In this document: positions 8,248 to 17,441 of the stretch, one piece after another | Layout: each line of letters opens with the position of its first letter | How positions within the stretch are numbered: position 1 is the first letter of the stretch | Assembly (NCBI GenBank): GCA_025451535.1 | Contig: JANWKE010000183.1 | Location: 1-35,521 of the forward strand | Origin: Verrucomicrobiia bacterium | GTDB taxonomy: Bacteria > Verrucomicrobiota > Verrucomicrobiia > Limisphaerales > UBA11358 | Direction of reading: 5' to 3' | Length of the DNA: 35,521 bases | Position numbers and translations under genes: made by a program | The notes under the pieces: model-generated | Databases searched by the model: none | The model's input: only the letters and a program-made list of their open reading frames with translations | Told to the model about the DNA's origin: nothing

Positions 8248-9117
8248 ATGATGCTTTTGCATCCGCTAGCGCGTTTTGTTATGGCGTCGTTGTTCTTCCT
8301 TGACGCGCAAATGATCAGCCAAGCGAACAGTGTTTCCCTGGCACCCGTCGCGGACACAGCGATCACTCAAAAATCCCCGCCGCCGCCAAACACACGCCTG
8401 GATGTGGGAACCAATGGTAAATCGCAGAGCAGCCGTGCGCTTCTGGAATTTGATATTGCGGGCAATATTCCCCCGAATGCCATTATCACCTCGGCGTCGC
8501 TGACCGTAACCGTCACCAGCGTGCCAAGCACGCCTGTAAACTCAATTTTCGACCTGCGGGCCGTGCTGGAGGACTGGAGTGAGACCGATGCAACCTGGGC
8601 CAACCGGCTGGTTACAACTCCCTGGAGCACCCCTGGCGGAGCCGTGGGCGCGGATTTTTCGGGTCAAATCAGCCAGACAAATTTTATGGGAAGCAGTACT
8701 GGTCCCACCACCTTTGTTTCCAGTTCAAACCTGGTTGTCGATGTGCAAAATTGGCTGCAAAATCCCGGCGCCAACTTCGGGTGGGTCATCATCAGCGAAT
8801 CGCAAGGGGTCAATTTCACAGAACGCGGAATCGCCTCCCGCGAAGACACCGCCGATGGACCGCCGACGTTGCTCATCCAGTTTACTGTCCCGGCCACATC
8901 GCCGATGATAACAGTACTGCCGCTGACGAATGCCGTCTTTAGCTTCAGCTTCAATGCTGAGGCCGGCCGCACGTATGCCGTTCAATATACCGGCGGGTTG
9001 TCGGGCACCAATTGGCATGTGCTTACAAATTTCAGTGCGGCAACGGCACCAACAAATTTTGTCGTGAGCGATTTGCTTACCTCCAGCAACCGCTTCTATC
9101 GTGTCCAAACGCCTTAA
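8248..9117 (+). CDS. Secreted DNRLRE-domain protein
   Basis: 289 residues from the first of two ATGs at 8248. The frame is open further upstream but overlaps metF. The N-terminus (LARFVMASLFFLDAQMISQANS) looks like a signal peptide. Residues about 30-215 match a DNRLRE-like beta-sandwich: ADTAI, GTNGKSQSSRALLEFDIAGNIPPNA, the hallmark WSETDATWANR, and VDVQNWLQNP with GWVIIS. The C-terminal 65 residues (FSFNAEAGRTYAVQYT and SNRFYRV) form the small beta module that often ends secreted verrucomicrobial proteins. Such proteins are extracellular and often bind glycans or build surface structures; the ligand here is unknown. No strong ribosome site is visible. Confidence 0.75.
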   Translation: MMLLHPLARFVMASLFFLDAQMISQANSVSLAPVADTAITQKSPPPPNTRLDVGTNGKSQSSRALLEFDIAGNIPPNAIITSASLTVTVTSVPSTPVNSIFDLRAVLEDWSETDATWANRLVTTPWSTPGGAVGADFSGQISQTNFMGSSTGPTTFVSSSNLVVDVQNWLQNPGANFGWVIISESQGVNFTERGIASREDTADGPPTLLIQFTVPATSPMITVLPLTNAVFSFSFNAEAGRTYAVQYTGGLSGTNWHVLTNFSAATAPTNFVVSDLLTSSNRFYRVQTP

Positions 9118-9330
9118 GTTGTCGGGCTAAAAAGGAAGTCACGTTATAGCGACGAGTGGATTTGCAATCGTAAGACGAGGCCATTGCCGCAGTAATAATC
9201 AAACGTAACCCAACCTGCCGCGCTGATTTCCAGGTTCGACTACCGGACCGGCGGCCGGCAAGGAATTGCTCTTTGGGCGTGGTTTGAAACCTGGCGCTTC
9301 TTTACCGCGCGTGACCTTTGGGATTATGCG

Positions 9331-10293
9331 TTACAATCCCAGGTTGCTCGCCACAATACCTAGAACGCTCAATGGCCCCTGATCTTCCAGACTGTCGGCC
9401 GCCTTGTCCACCTTCTGCAAAGTCAATTTCGCGTTCTTGTAAAGGTCCTGGTCGTTGACGAGCTTGCCGATTGAGCCCTGGCCCTGATTGACCTTCTGCA
9501 AAATCTGGTTCAGGTTCGTCATCGAGGCGGTGGTGGCATGGTAAAGCGTTTCGTCCGTCACCAGCTTGCCGATCGTGCCCCGGCCTTCATTGACCCCGTT
9601 GACGACCTGCCGGGCGGCGGCCACGGTCTCCTGCAAATTGCTCACGGTGTCCATGGCGGAACTGTAAAGCGTGTCCGTGTAAATCAGCTTGCCCACGGTT
9701 CCCTGTCCGCTGGCAATCTGGCCGGAAATAGCTTCAACATTCGAAATCGTGGCGCTGAGGTGACCGCTGTTTTGCCTGATTAAATCGGTCAAGGGACCAA
9801 GCAGATTGTTAATGGTGTCGCCGGTGAAACTTTTGGTCAGGTTTTGGATGCCCGTGGCGGCGTCGTTGAGCTTGGCCATGATGGCGTTCAGGTCCGGCTG
9901 CTCCACAGTAGCCAGCACGGCACCGTCCACCGCCTGCGGCGCGTCCGGTGACCCAAAGTCAATGGCGACAAAATTCTGCCCCATCAACCCGGTGAACCGG
10001 ATCGCCGCCTGACTGTCCGTTTTCACCACAGTACCGCTGTTCAGTTTCATCATGACACGGACCTTGTTGACCTTGGTGGTCTCAAGCGTGATTTTTTCGA
10101 CGTGCCCGACCTCCACGCCGGCCATCTTGACGCTGTCGCCGGCTTTTAATTCCTGCACGGTGTCGAACAGGGCGCTGAGGTGGTAGCCACGCTGGAAGAA
10201 ACCGACGCCGCCGAGCGTTTCCATGATGAGCAAGGCGGCAATGACCACCAGGACGGCAAAAATGCCAAGTCGGGTTTCGAGTGAATTTTTCAT
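9331..10293 (-). CDS. mlaD: MlaD/MCE-domain substrate-binding protein of a phospholipid ABC transporter
   Basis: 320 residues. A single N-terminal membrane helix (about 9-26, IFAVLVVIAALLIMETLG) anchors it; the MCE domain follows (about 35-115: YHLSALFDTVQELKAGDSVKMAGVEVGHV, then IRFTGLMGQNFVAIDFG). The C-terminal half is helical and carries three copies of a short motif, GQGTVGKLIYTDTLY, GRGTIGKLVTDETLY and GQGSIGKLVNDQDLY, which may stack along a channel wall. MCE rings bind lipid in the periplasm and hand it to or from the MlaE permease. It follows mlaF by 11 nt. No MlaB or MlaC gene follows; the strand switches after it. Confidence 0.9.
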   Translation of the reverse strand: MKNSLETRLGIFAVLVVIAALLIMETLGGVGFFQRGYHLSALFDTVQELKAGDSVKMAGVEVGHVEKITLETTKVNKVRVMMKLNSGTVVKTDSQAAIRFTGLMGQNFVAIDFGSPDAPQAVDGAVLATVEQPDLNAIMAKLNDAATGIQNLTKSFTGDTINNLLGPLTDLIRQNSGHLSATISNVEAISGQIASGQGTVGKLIYTDTLYSSAMDTVSNLQETVAAARQVVNGVNEGRGTIGKLVTDETLYHATTASMTNLNQILQKVNQGQGSIGKLVNDQDLYKNAKLTLQKVDKAADSLEDQGPLSVLGIVASNLGL

Positions 10294-10304
10294 AAATATA
10301 AATA

Positions 10305-11066
10305 TTATGGGGATTCGTGTTGAAAATCGGCGTGCAAAAATTTTTGGAGGGCCGGGTCGTTGAATTGTTTTACTTCCTCCGGCGTGCCAATGGTAAGGAT
10401 GCGGCCTTCACTGATGACCGCGATGCGGTCGGCGATGCCAAAGGCCAGGTCGCGGTCGTGCGACACGACGAGCGAGGTGACGTGGATGCGCTGTTTGAGC
10501 TTCACAATTTCCCGCCCGATGACCGCGGCGGAGAGCGGGTCGAGTTCGCTCGTCGGCTCATCGTAAAGAATCAATTGCGGCTCAATGACCAGCGCGCGGG
10601 CGATGGCCACGCGTTTTTTCATGCCGCCGGAAAGTTCGTTGGGCATTTTGTCCGCGGTGTCTTTAAGGCCGACCGCCTCGAGTTTTTCCTCAACCACCCG
10701 CGTGATTTCCTCCGGCGGCTTGAGCCGGTGTTCGCTCAGGTAAAGGCCGACATTTTCGCCCACCGTCAGCGAATTCAGCAGCGCGCCGGATTGGAAAACC
10801 AGCGCCATCCGGTATTTGCCCGCGATTTCGGGCGACTGGATCGACTCCCCGTTGATAAGAATTTCCCCTTCGTCAGGCGATTCCAGGCCGATGAGATGCT
10901 TGAGCAGGACGCTCTTGCCGCTGCCGCTCGGCCCCATGATGACGAAAATTTCACCGGGCTGGACCTCAAAATCAATACCGCGGAGCACTTCCTCCCCGTT
11001 GAAACTTTTTCGCAGGTGGCTGACCTGGAGTCCCACGCCGGAATGATTGTTCGTCGCGTCGTTCAT
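10305..11066 (-). CDS. mlaF: ABC transporter ATP-binding protein, MlaF family
   Basis: 253 residues. Walker A GPSGSGKS (45-52), Q-loop LVFQSGALLNSL, signature LSGGM (145-149), Walker B LILYDE (165-170) and the H-loop His203 are all present, so it should hydrolyse ATP. The sequence closely follows the MlaF/Ttg2A group that energises phospholipid movement between inner and outer membranes. After Walker B it has PTSELDPLSA rather than the more usual AGLDP. Its ATG overlaps the stop codon of mlaE by one base (TAATG), so translation is probably coupled. Confidence 0.94.
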   Translation of the reverse strand: MNDATNNHSGVGLQVSHLRKSFNGEEVLRGIDFEVQPGEIFVIMGPSGSGKSVLLKHLIGLESPDEGEILINGESIQSPEIAGKYRMALVFQSGALLNSLTVGENVGLYLSEHRLKPPEEITRVVEEKLEAVGLKDTADKMPNELSGGMKKRVAIARALVIEPQLILYDEPTSELDPLSAAVIGREIVKLKQRIHVTSLVVSHDRDLAFGIADRIAVISEGRILTIGTPEEVKQFNDPALQKFLHADFQHESP

Positions 11067-11803
11067 TATTTCAAAAGGATGCGCGTCAGCACATAGTCAA
11101 AAATTACGATGATGACGATGGAATTGACGACCGCTTTCGTCACCGAACGGCCGATGCCGCGCGGCCCGCCGATGGTCGCCAAACCCTGGTGGCACGATAC
11201 CGCGCCGATGATCAGCGCGAAGCAAAAACTCTTGAACACGCCGTTGGCCACGTCCTTGAGCTGGACAACGTTTCGCAGGTCGGAGAAGAATGCCTGGATG
11301 GGAATACTGATATGGTTGTTCAGGTCGGCAACCACCGCACCGCCAAACCAGCCGACGAGAATTGCAAAGACCACCAGCATCGGCAACGCCACCGCAATGG
11401 CCACCATGCGCGGCAATACCAGATAGTGGATCGGGTCAATGTTCATGGTTCGCAAGGCGTCAATCTCCTGATAGACGCGCATCGAACCGATTTCCGCCGC
11501 CATGGCCGAGCCGATGCGGCCGGCGATGAGGATCGCCATCATTACCGGCGCGAGTTCCTTGGCAATGGAAATGCCCACCACACCGCCCACGGCGCTGGAA
11601 AGGCTGCGTTCCACCAGTACCGGGCCGGTTTGCAGGGCAATGACGGCGCCGATGAAGAAGGACAACACGCAAACCATCAGCAGGCTGGCGTTGCCGATCT
11701 CGAAAAACTGCTCGAACACCTTCTGCCGCTGCCGCCACGCCAGCGGCAGGGCCAGCATCGTCCGCCAGAACAACAGAATAATCTCGCCGATGTTCTCAAA
11801 CAT
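11066..11803 (-). CDS. mlaE: MlaE-family ABC transporter permease
   Basis: 245 residues, the usual MlaE length. The family signatures are clear: FFIGAVIALQTG, ELAPVMMAILIAGRIGSAMAAEIGSMRVYQEIDAL and CHQGLATIGGPRGIGRSVTKAVV. About five hydrophobic segments fit the known fold. It forms the membrane channel with MlaF and MlaD. It starts 99 nt after the end of the unknown repeat protein; that gap contains heptanucleotide repeats. Confidence 0.93.
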   Translation of the reverse strand: MFENIGEIILLFWRTMLALPLAWRQRQKVFEQFFEIGNASLLMVCVLSFFIGAVIALQTGPVLVERSLSSAVGGVVGISIAKELAPVMMAILIAGRIGSAMAAEIGSMRVYQEIDALRTMNIDPIHYLVLPRMVAIAVALPMLVVFAILVGWFGGAVVADLNNHISIPIQAFFSDLRNVVQLKDVANGVFKSFCFALIIGAVSCHQGLATIGGPRGIGRSVTKAVVNSIVIIVIFDYVLTRILLK

Positions 11804-11816
11804 AATGATTCCCGAA

Positions 11817-11900
11817 GGCAGAAGGTAGAGTGTAGCAGGCAGAATTACCAGCCGCGGTTGGCTGTGACTTCCGGCCCTTCGGCATTCTGCATTCTATCTG
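11817..11900. repeat. Two-armed heptanucleotide repeat tract (intergenic)
   Basis: Left arm 11817-11844: four 7-bp units, GGCAGAA GGTAGAG TGTAGCA GGCAGAA. Right arm 11880-11900: CGGCATT CTGCATT CTATCTG, which on the other strand resembles the left arm. The arms flank about 35 nt and could pair imperfectly. The tract fills nearly the whole mlaE leader. Confidence 0.7.
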
Positions 11901-11902
11901 TT

Positions 11903-13357
11903 TCATTTGCTGGTCGTTGGTTTGGTTTTAACCACTGGAAGGTAAAACACGCGCACGCATTTCTCTCCCGAATCGGATTGATACTGGAAAAGGCCGAAAA
12001 GGACCGAGCATTTTTGGGATGCGGGCGCCGTGTCGTAACGATACAAATTCCACAACAGCGACTGGCTTGTCTTGCCGGGTTTGGCGCTGCCTTCGGAACG
12101 CCATAACGACCATAACGGTGACCAGTTGCATTCCACGCCGCGGTTGTTGGGCAGCATCGGCTCAATCGGGGCGAGAATTTGTAACCGTTCGTCTCCATTG
12201 AAATCCCGGTGATAAGTGAACAAGGGCCACATATCCACCCGATGGCGCAGGGCCCCGGTTTCCAGATTCTTTTCCGCCACATTCACAAACAAATAAAACA
12301 GGACGCGCGTGCGCCGGTCGTCCAGCGTATCGGCATGGAGACGATCGTACCGGTAAAGCGGCCAGAGATAGTAATCGCTTTCCAGCGCGTCACTATGTGC
12401 CTGGCTGAACAGCGGCCAGACCCGCGTGACGGTCTTGCCCGGGCCGCGTGCGACCACAACAAATGGATACGGTCCTTCCCATTCGCGATATTTCTCCCCA
12501 CGATCATTAACCCAGCTGAAAAACGGCCACAACACGGAGGTGGAATCGCGTTGGGGTGAGCGCAGCACGCTGTAAAACGGCAGATCAGCCCGGAATTTCG
12601 CCGGATCCTCGGTGCCGATGCCGGTATTCTGGTAAAAATGGATCGGCCAGAGCGCGAAAAATTTGTCATGGCCGGCTATGGTTTCAACATCTCCAAATCC
12701 GTTGGTCTGCGTGGTCACGTCCTTGTGCTCGGTGCCCATCAATGGCCAGAGCTGCCAGCCGTGCAGGCCGTTTCCGCGGCGCAAATCGAAAATCGGAAAA
12801 AAGTAGTTGTCGGTAATCACGTCTCGTTTGCGGGTCTCGCTGTAAAGCGGAAACATGACGAAGAAAATCTCGTCGTGGAACAACCGGTTCTGGAGATGGC
12901 CATAGAAGGGCACCAGGGCGGTGTAATTTTCCTTTGGGTCCGGTGAACGTTGCTGGAAGTAAACCGGGAAAAGCGTGAAGCGATTCTCATGAAAACCTTG
13001 TGGAGCTTCGCCGCCCGCAAAACTGAGCAGTTGGCCAAGCTGCCACCGATATTCGGTTCCAAAGCGCCGGTAGGTGAGTACCGGATAAAGCAAGTCATTC
13101 TCGTCCGATTCAACAGCGGAATCCGAGTCGAATGAGAACAATGGTGGAACACCCCAGATTTTTTCCGAATCCTTTCTCTGGCTGTAAAAGAACGGGCCGA
13201 TGGCCTCGGTCCGAGACCCTGAATCCAGTGTCAGCGTAAACCGGCTAAAAAGTGGTCCGGCAACAAAGTCGTCCGCACCGAAAGCAGCAAGAGGAAAACT
13301 TAGTGCCATCAGCCACAAACAGATTCGCAAGCAAAGCCTGAATTTTCGATAGATCAT
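11903..13357 (-). CDS. Unknown exported protein with repeated WPLF/WPLY motifs
   Basis: 484 residues, family not recognised. Residues 1-27 are a signal peptide ending LAAFGA. The mature protein contains about a dozen copies of a short aromatic-proline motif, each like WPLF, FPLY or LWPFF, spaced about 20-40 residues apart: LFPVYF, LVPFYG, MFPLYSE, LWPLMG, LWPIHF, LWPFFSW, VWPLFSQ, LWPLYRYD, MWPLFTY and LLWNLYRYD. Charged residues and turns lie between them. This suggests a repeated beta-strand fold such as a barrel or propeller, in the periplasm or outer membrane. It sits between an RND lipid-exporter-like gene (102 nt upstream) and mlaE (99 nt downstream), all on one strand, so a role in envelope lipid transport is a reasonable guess and no more. 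Confidence 0.7.
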   Translation of the reverse strand: MIYRKFRLCLRICLWLMALSFPLAAFGADDFVAGPLFSRFTLTLDSGSRTEAIGPFFYSQRKDSEKIWGVPPLFSFDSDSAVESDENDLLYPVLTYRRFGTEYRWQLGQLLSFAGGEAPQGFHENRFTLFPVYFQQRSPDPKENYTALVPFYGHLQNRLFHDEIFFVMFPLYSETRKRDVITDNYFFPIFDLRRGNGLHGWQLWPLMGTEHKDVTTQTNGFGDVETIAGHDKFFALWPIHFYQNTGIGTEDPAKFRADLPFYSVLRSPQRDSTSVLWPFFSWVNDRGEKYREWEGPYPFVVVARGPGKTVTRVWPLFSQAHSDALESDYYLWPLYRYDRLHADTLDDRRTRVLFYLFVNVAEKNLETGALRHRVDMWPLFTYHRDFNGDERLQILAPIEPMLPNNRGVECNWSPLWSLWRSEGSAKPGKTSQSLLWNLYRYDTAPASQKCSVLFGLFQYQSDSGEKCVRVFYLPVVKTKPTTSK

Positions 13358-13459
13358 TGATCAGATAACATGAAATCGTTTGAGCGGTAACGTTATCGCA
13401 AAGCCATTTTGTGCGGTTTTCACCTTTGTAAACCTATTTTTAACATTGAGGTTGACATT

Positions 13460-16264
13460 TCACTGAATTGCTTTACCTTTGCCTTTCACTTGAGGTTTTG
13501 ACCTCGGTTCCTCCTGACCCAGTGTCGGCAACGATGAATTGTCGGCACTGGGTTGATTCGTTTGTATCAACGGACGCCACCGGCCAAGCAAATTGAGCAG
13601 GGCTGGCAAAAAGGTTAAACCCGCGATCATACACGTTGCGATGCCGATGGACATTATGCAACCGAGGCTGTGAATACCACGGTCTTTGGCAAGAATCAAA
13701 CTGCCGAAACCCGCAATGGCCGTCAACCCGGACACCAGCACGGCTTTGCCGGTGCTCCGCGCCAGAATGCCCGGTGTGCGTTCCTCGGCAAACCGATTCA
13801 ACACATGGATGCCGTTGGTAACCCCGATACCGATGACCAAAGGCAGGGTCATGATGTTTGCGGGGTTGAACGGAATGCCGAACCATCCCATGAAGCCCAC
13901 CAGCCAAAGCGTGCCGATGCCGACCGGTAACAACGCCAAAGCCACCGCACCGGGACTGCGGAAATGGAAGAAAACCAAAATCGCAATGGCCGCCAGCGAA
14001 TACCAAGCCGCCTGAAGGTAGCTGTTTTTTAGCAGCTCCTCAAATTCGTAAAGTTGCACCGGCGTCCCGGTAACGTCGGGATCCACCGTTCGCAACTCCG
14101 CGATAAACTTTTCCTGATTGTCACGCTGCCACACGTCAATATTCGGAAACGCCTGCAACAGAAATTTTCCGGTCCTCCCCACAAACTGGTTACGGAACGC
14201 CGGGGGCAGATCGTCCACACGCAAAGGCGCGCTATTATCCTGATGCTGCAGCACCTGAAACGTCGTGCGCATGTCGGTGAAGAGTGCCTGCTGAAACTGC
14301 GTCAGCTTGCCCGCGTGTTCCGTAAGCGCCTGGTCGTTGCCTTGCAACATCGTCTTGCGCAGATCTTCGATCGCCTGGCGCAACACGATGAACTGTTTCG
14401 TCAATTCCGGGTCAGTGTTCCCGACCGCATCCAACGCTGCGCCCAAGTAGCCGTACAGCGAGTACAGCGTCCCGCTGAACCGGTTAATCTCCACCGGTTT
14501 TGCGTCCGGCACACCAAACCGCAGCCCCGCCAATTCATTTTTGATCTCACCGATCAATCCCAATTTTTCCGCATCGCTTGAGTTAAGAAAGTCCTCGAGC
14601 AGGCTCACCGGCGGCACAACCTTGGCCACGGACGGCAGTCGGCTGAGGCGTTTCTCCAAATCAATGGCATTGGTCAGCGAATTGGCCATGATCGCACCGC
14701 TCAACAGGGATTGGTCGGCCGCGGCAAACAGTTTCTGTTCAAATACCACCGAGGGCAGCCCGACGCTCTGCAATTTCTGCAGGTTGTAGTCAAATTTGAC
14801 CCTGCGGGCCAGTACCAGTGTCAGTGCGCACAGAACGAGTGTAACGGCAATCACGATGACCGGACGTTGCAGCCAGACATTTTCAATGCGCGCCCGGGTC
14901 TCGTCTTCAGTGGTTTGATGATCAATGACGTTCTGTCGCCCATGCAACAGCAGCGCCGGCAGCATCGTCATCATCGGCACAAAGCAAAGCAACAGGCCGC
15001 CGCCGCAAATGACGCCCATTTCCTGAATCCCCCGAAAATGGGTGAAGTACATTGCCAGGAAGGCGCCGGCTGTGGTCAACGCACCGGTGAAAATACCCTG
15101 CCCGGTGAAGACCATGGCCTTGGTCATCGCGGCTTCCTTGGGATGGCCGTGGCGCAATTCCTCCTCGTAACGTGTGATCAAATGCACGCCAAAATCAATT
15201 GCCAGCCCGATGAGCATCGGCACAAAGGTGACCGTCAGAATGTTTAAATGCCCGATGATCAACGTGGCGAACGCCAGCGTGTAGGCCAGCCCGATCACCA
15301 GACAGATGTTCGCCTTGATGGGACGCCCCGTTTCGTTGTAACCGTAGACGAAGATCAATGCGCACAAAACCAGCGATACGATGCTTGCGACCGTGACGTC
15401 CTTCTGTGACTGCTTCATTTCGTCATAATCCAGCACCGGCTCGCCGATCAGTCCCACATTGAGGCCGGGAACTTCATCCTGGGTTTGCCGGATGAGCTGG
15501 CGCAAACGTTCAATCGCGTCGCCATTGAGCGCGTCGCTCGCCGCCCGCGCCGCCACCAGAAACATGCGACCGTGGTCAAAAGTGATGTAAGTATTCGTTT
15601 CGCTGCCGGCATTGAACAGCGAAACCACGCTGGGCGAGGGCGGTGTGCCGCCCAACTCCAGACTGTCGGTAGCCTGTTGGATGATCGTCGTCAGCGCCGG
15701 GATGGCTTGTACCAGGGATTCGGTCTGCGCGTTGGTTTCCCGCGGCGCGGTGCGGAAGCTCGTGTTGACCTGCTCAAAAAATGAAATCAAGTTCGTCGTC
15801 GGTGTAAACTGTCGGATGAACGGCAGCGCATCGTCGAGCGTCTTTTTCAGTCCGATCAAATCGTCCTTGGATGCGAACAGCAATGCCTTTGCCCCCATGA
15901 CCGACGGGTCCTGCTGGTAAAAGACGTCGGCGAACAAATTGGTTTCCGCCCGCATTTTCGCGGCGATGCGCTCGACGAACTGCCGGTTGCGTTCAATGTT
16001 GCCGCCCTCCACGACCACCTCCAGATCGTTGCCCTGTTGGGGGAATTCCTTCTGCAGACGAAGATAATTCTCCTGATTTTTATGGTTGGGACCTACCAGG
16101 TTGTCCCGGTTCATGTCTGCCTTCAGATAGCCGACGGTGTAGAGGACGCACACCACGAACAGGACCACCTGGGGATAGACAAACCACCGGGGATGGCGAA
16201 AAACCGCCGCCGTCAGTTTGCCCAGCAGTCGCGCAAGAATGGAATCAGCGCTCAACGCCTTCAT
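13460..16264 (-). CDS. RND/MMPL-family transporter, HpnN-like
   Basis: 934 residues with the two-fold RND layout: a first helix (about 25-47), a large periplasmic loop, five more helices, then the same again. Signature helices are GLAIDFGVHLITRYEEE and GIGVTNGIHVLNRFAEE, with FRSPGAVALALLPVGIGTLWLVGFMG before the second. The early loop (NRDNLVGPNHKNQENYLRLQKEFP) is typical of the MMPL/HpnN subgroup. HpnN moves hopanoids to the outer membrane in some bacteria, and related proteins export lipids. No hopanoid synthesis gene is in this window, so the cargo is unknown. It starts 20 nt after yebC and is followed by the WPLF-motif protein and mlaEFD, which supports a lipid-related role. Confidence 0.82.
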   Translation of the reverse strand: MKALSADSILARLLGKLTAAVFRHPRWFVYPQVVLFVVCVLYTVGYLKADMNRDNLVGPNHKNQENYLRLQKEFPQQGNDLEVVVEGGNIERNRQFVERIAAKMRAETNLFADVFYQQDPSVMGAKALLFASKDDLIGLKKTLDDALPFIRQFTPTTNLISFFEQVNTSFRTAPRETNAQTESLVQAIPALTTIIQQATDSLELGGTPPSPSVVSLFNAGSETNTYITFDHGRMFLVAARAASDALNGDAIERLRQLIRQTQDEVPGLNVGLIGEPVLDYDEMKQSQKDVTVASIVSLVLCALIFVYGYNETGRPIKANICLVIGLAYTLAFATLIIGHLNILTVTFVPMLIGLAIDFGVHLITRYEEELRHGHPKEAAMTKAMVFTGQGIFTGALTTAGAFLAMYFTHFRGIQEMGVICGGGLLLCFVPMMTMLPALLLHGRQNVIDHQTTEDETRARIENVWLQRPVIVIAVTLVLCALTLVLARRVKFDYNLQKLQSVGLPSVVFEQKLFAAADQSLLSGAIMANSLTNAIDLEKRLSRLPSVAKVVPPVSLLEDFLNSSDAEKLGLIGEIKNELAGLRFGVPDAKPVEINRFSGTLYSLYGYLGAALDAVGNTDPELTKQFIVLRQAIEDLRKTMLQGNDQALTEHAGKLTQFQQALFTDMRTTFQVLQHQDNSAPLRVDDLPPAFRNQFVGRTGKFLLQAFPNIDVWQRDNQEKFIAELRTVDPDVTGTPVQLYEFEELLKNSYLQAAWYSLAAIAILVFFHFRSPGAVALALLPVGIGTLWLVGFMGWFGIPFNPANIMTLPLVIGIGVTNGIHVLNRFAEERTPGILARSTGKAVLVSGLTAIAGFGSLILAKDRGIHSLGCIMSIGIATCMIAGLTFLPALLNLLGRWRPLIQTNQPSADNSSLPTLGQEEPRSKPQVKGKGKAIQ

Positions 16265-16284
16265 ACTTCAGGCCGCGCAGAGGT

Positions 16285-17028
16285 TCATGCCTTCACCGCC
16301 TCGCCGGGGAAGTCGGCGTTGGAAACAACTTCCTTCACATCGTCGTGCTCCTCCAGCGCCTCGATCAAGCGGTTGACGGCGGCAATGTCGGCTTCGCTGG
16401 TGAGCGGCACCAGGAGGGTTGGCAACGACGTAATTTCCGCCGCTTCGCATTTAATCCCTTTGGCCTCCACTTGTTTGTGGACGGCTTCAAAATTTCCCGG
16501 CTCGGTCAGTATCTCGTAACCTTGCGGCTCCACCTTGAAATCTTCCGCACCGGCTTCGAGCGCCAGTTCCATCAGCTCGTCTTCACCCGCCGCTTCCCGC
16601 GAGACAATGATCTGCCCTTTGCGTTGAAACAAACGGCTGACCGAGCCGGGCGTGGCGATGCTGCCGCCACCTTTGGTCACGAGGCTGCGAATATCCGACG
16701 CCGTGCGATTGCGATTGTCCGTGCTCACTTCCACCAACAGCGCCACGCCGTGCGGCCCGTAAACTTCATAGGTCAATTCCTCGAAGTTCACGGCTTCGCC
16801 GCCGCCGGTGCCTTTCTTGATGGCACGCTCGATGTTGTCGCGCGGCATGTTGGCGGTGCGGCACTTGAGCAGCACCATGCGCAGGCGCGGGTTCATGCCC
16901 GGATCGCCACCGCCGATTTTGGCGGCGATGGTTATTTCGCGGCTCAATTTGGCAAAAATCTTCGCGCGCTTGGCGTCAATCGCGCCCTTGAAATGCTTGA
17001 CCTTCGCCCATTTGCTGTGTCCGGCCAT
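16285..17028 (-). CDS. yebC: YebC/TACO1-family protein
   Basis: 247 residues from the ATG at 17028; the frame extends upstream but MAGHSKWAKVKHFKGA is the conserved start. Other hallmarks are DAKRAKIFAKLSREI, GGGDPGMNPRLR, MPRDNIERAIKKGTGGGE, YEVYGPHGVALLVE, DNRNRTASDIR, KGGGSIATPGSVSRLFQRKG and the acidic end EEHDDVKEVVSNADFP. Family members were long labelled transcription regulators; recent work ties them to translation of proline-rich stretches. Full length, no defect seen. It starts 5 nt after the ybjQ-like gene ends. Confidence 0.95.
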   Translation of the reverse strand: MAGHSKWAKVKHFKGAIDAKRAKIFAKLSREITIAAKIGGGDPGMNPRLRMVLLKCRTANMPRDNIERAIKKGTGGGEAVNFEELTYEVYGPHGVALLVEVSTDNRNRTASDIRSLVTKGGGSIATPGSVSRLFQRKGQIIVSREAAGEDELMELALEAGAEDFKVEPQGYEILTEPGNFEAVHKQVEAKGIKCEAAEITSLPTLLVPLTSEADIAAVNRLIEALEEHDDVKEVVSNADFPGEAVKA

Positions 17029-17033
17029 ATCAA

Positions 17034-17372
17034 TTAATGCGATGCTTCCACGTAAACGGCGGTGCCATAGCACAGCACCTCGGTGATGCCCGGCGCTATT
17101 TCCGTCGCGTCATAGCGCACGGCGACGACCGCGTTGGCGCCCAGCTCACCGGCGTGCGTCAGCATCAGATTGAAAGCGTCCTCACGCGCCCGTTCGCACA
17201 GATTGGTATAAAGGGAAATGTTCCCGCCAAAAATGCTCTGGATGCTCGCGCCAATGTTGCCAATCACCGAACGCGACCGCACAATGATGCCGCGCACGAC
17301 ACCAAGCGACTTGGCCACGCGATAACCAGGCAGCTCAAAGGTCGTGGTTGTCAAGGGATGTGTCAGACTCAT
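17034..17372 (-). CDS. YbjQ-like protein (UPF0145, heavy-metal-binding-domain family)
   Basis: 112 residues. The family pattern is visible throughout: [68 protein letters not shown] and [10 protein letters not shown]. These small proteins form ring-like oligomers; their function is poorly known and the metal-binding label is historical. It lies between the DUF2752 gene (69 nt upstream) and yebC (5 nt downstream). Confidence 0.88.
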   Translation of the reverse strand: MSLTHPLTTTTFELPGYRVAKSLGVVRGIIVRSRSVIGNIGASIQSIFGGNISLYTNLCERAREDAFNLMLTHAGELGANAVVAVRYDATEIAPGITEVLCYGTAVYVEASH

Positions 17373-17441
17373 AGGTCAACGATTGAACACGAGAACGTGT
17401 GCCCGCAAAAGCGAAAAAGTTCCGCCCGGCGGGGCCCCGAC

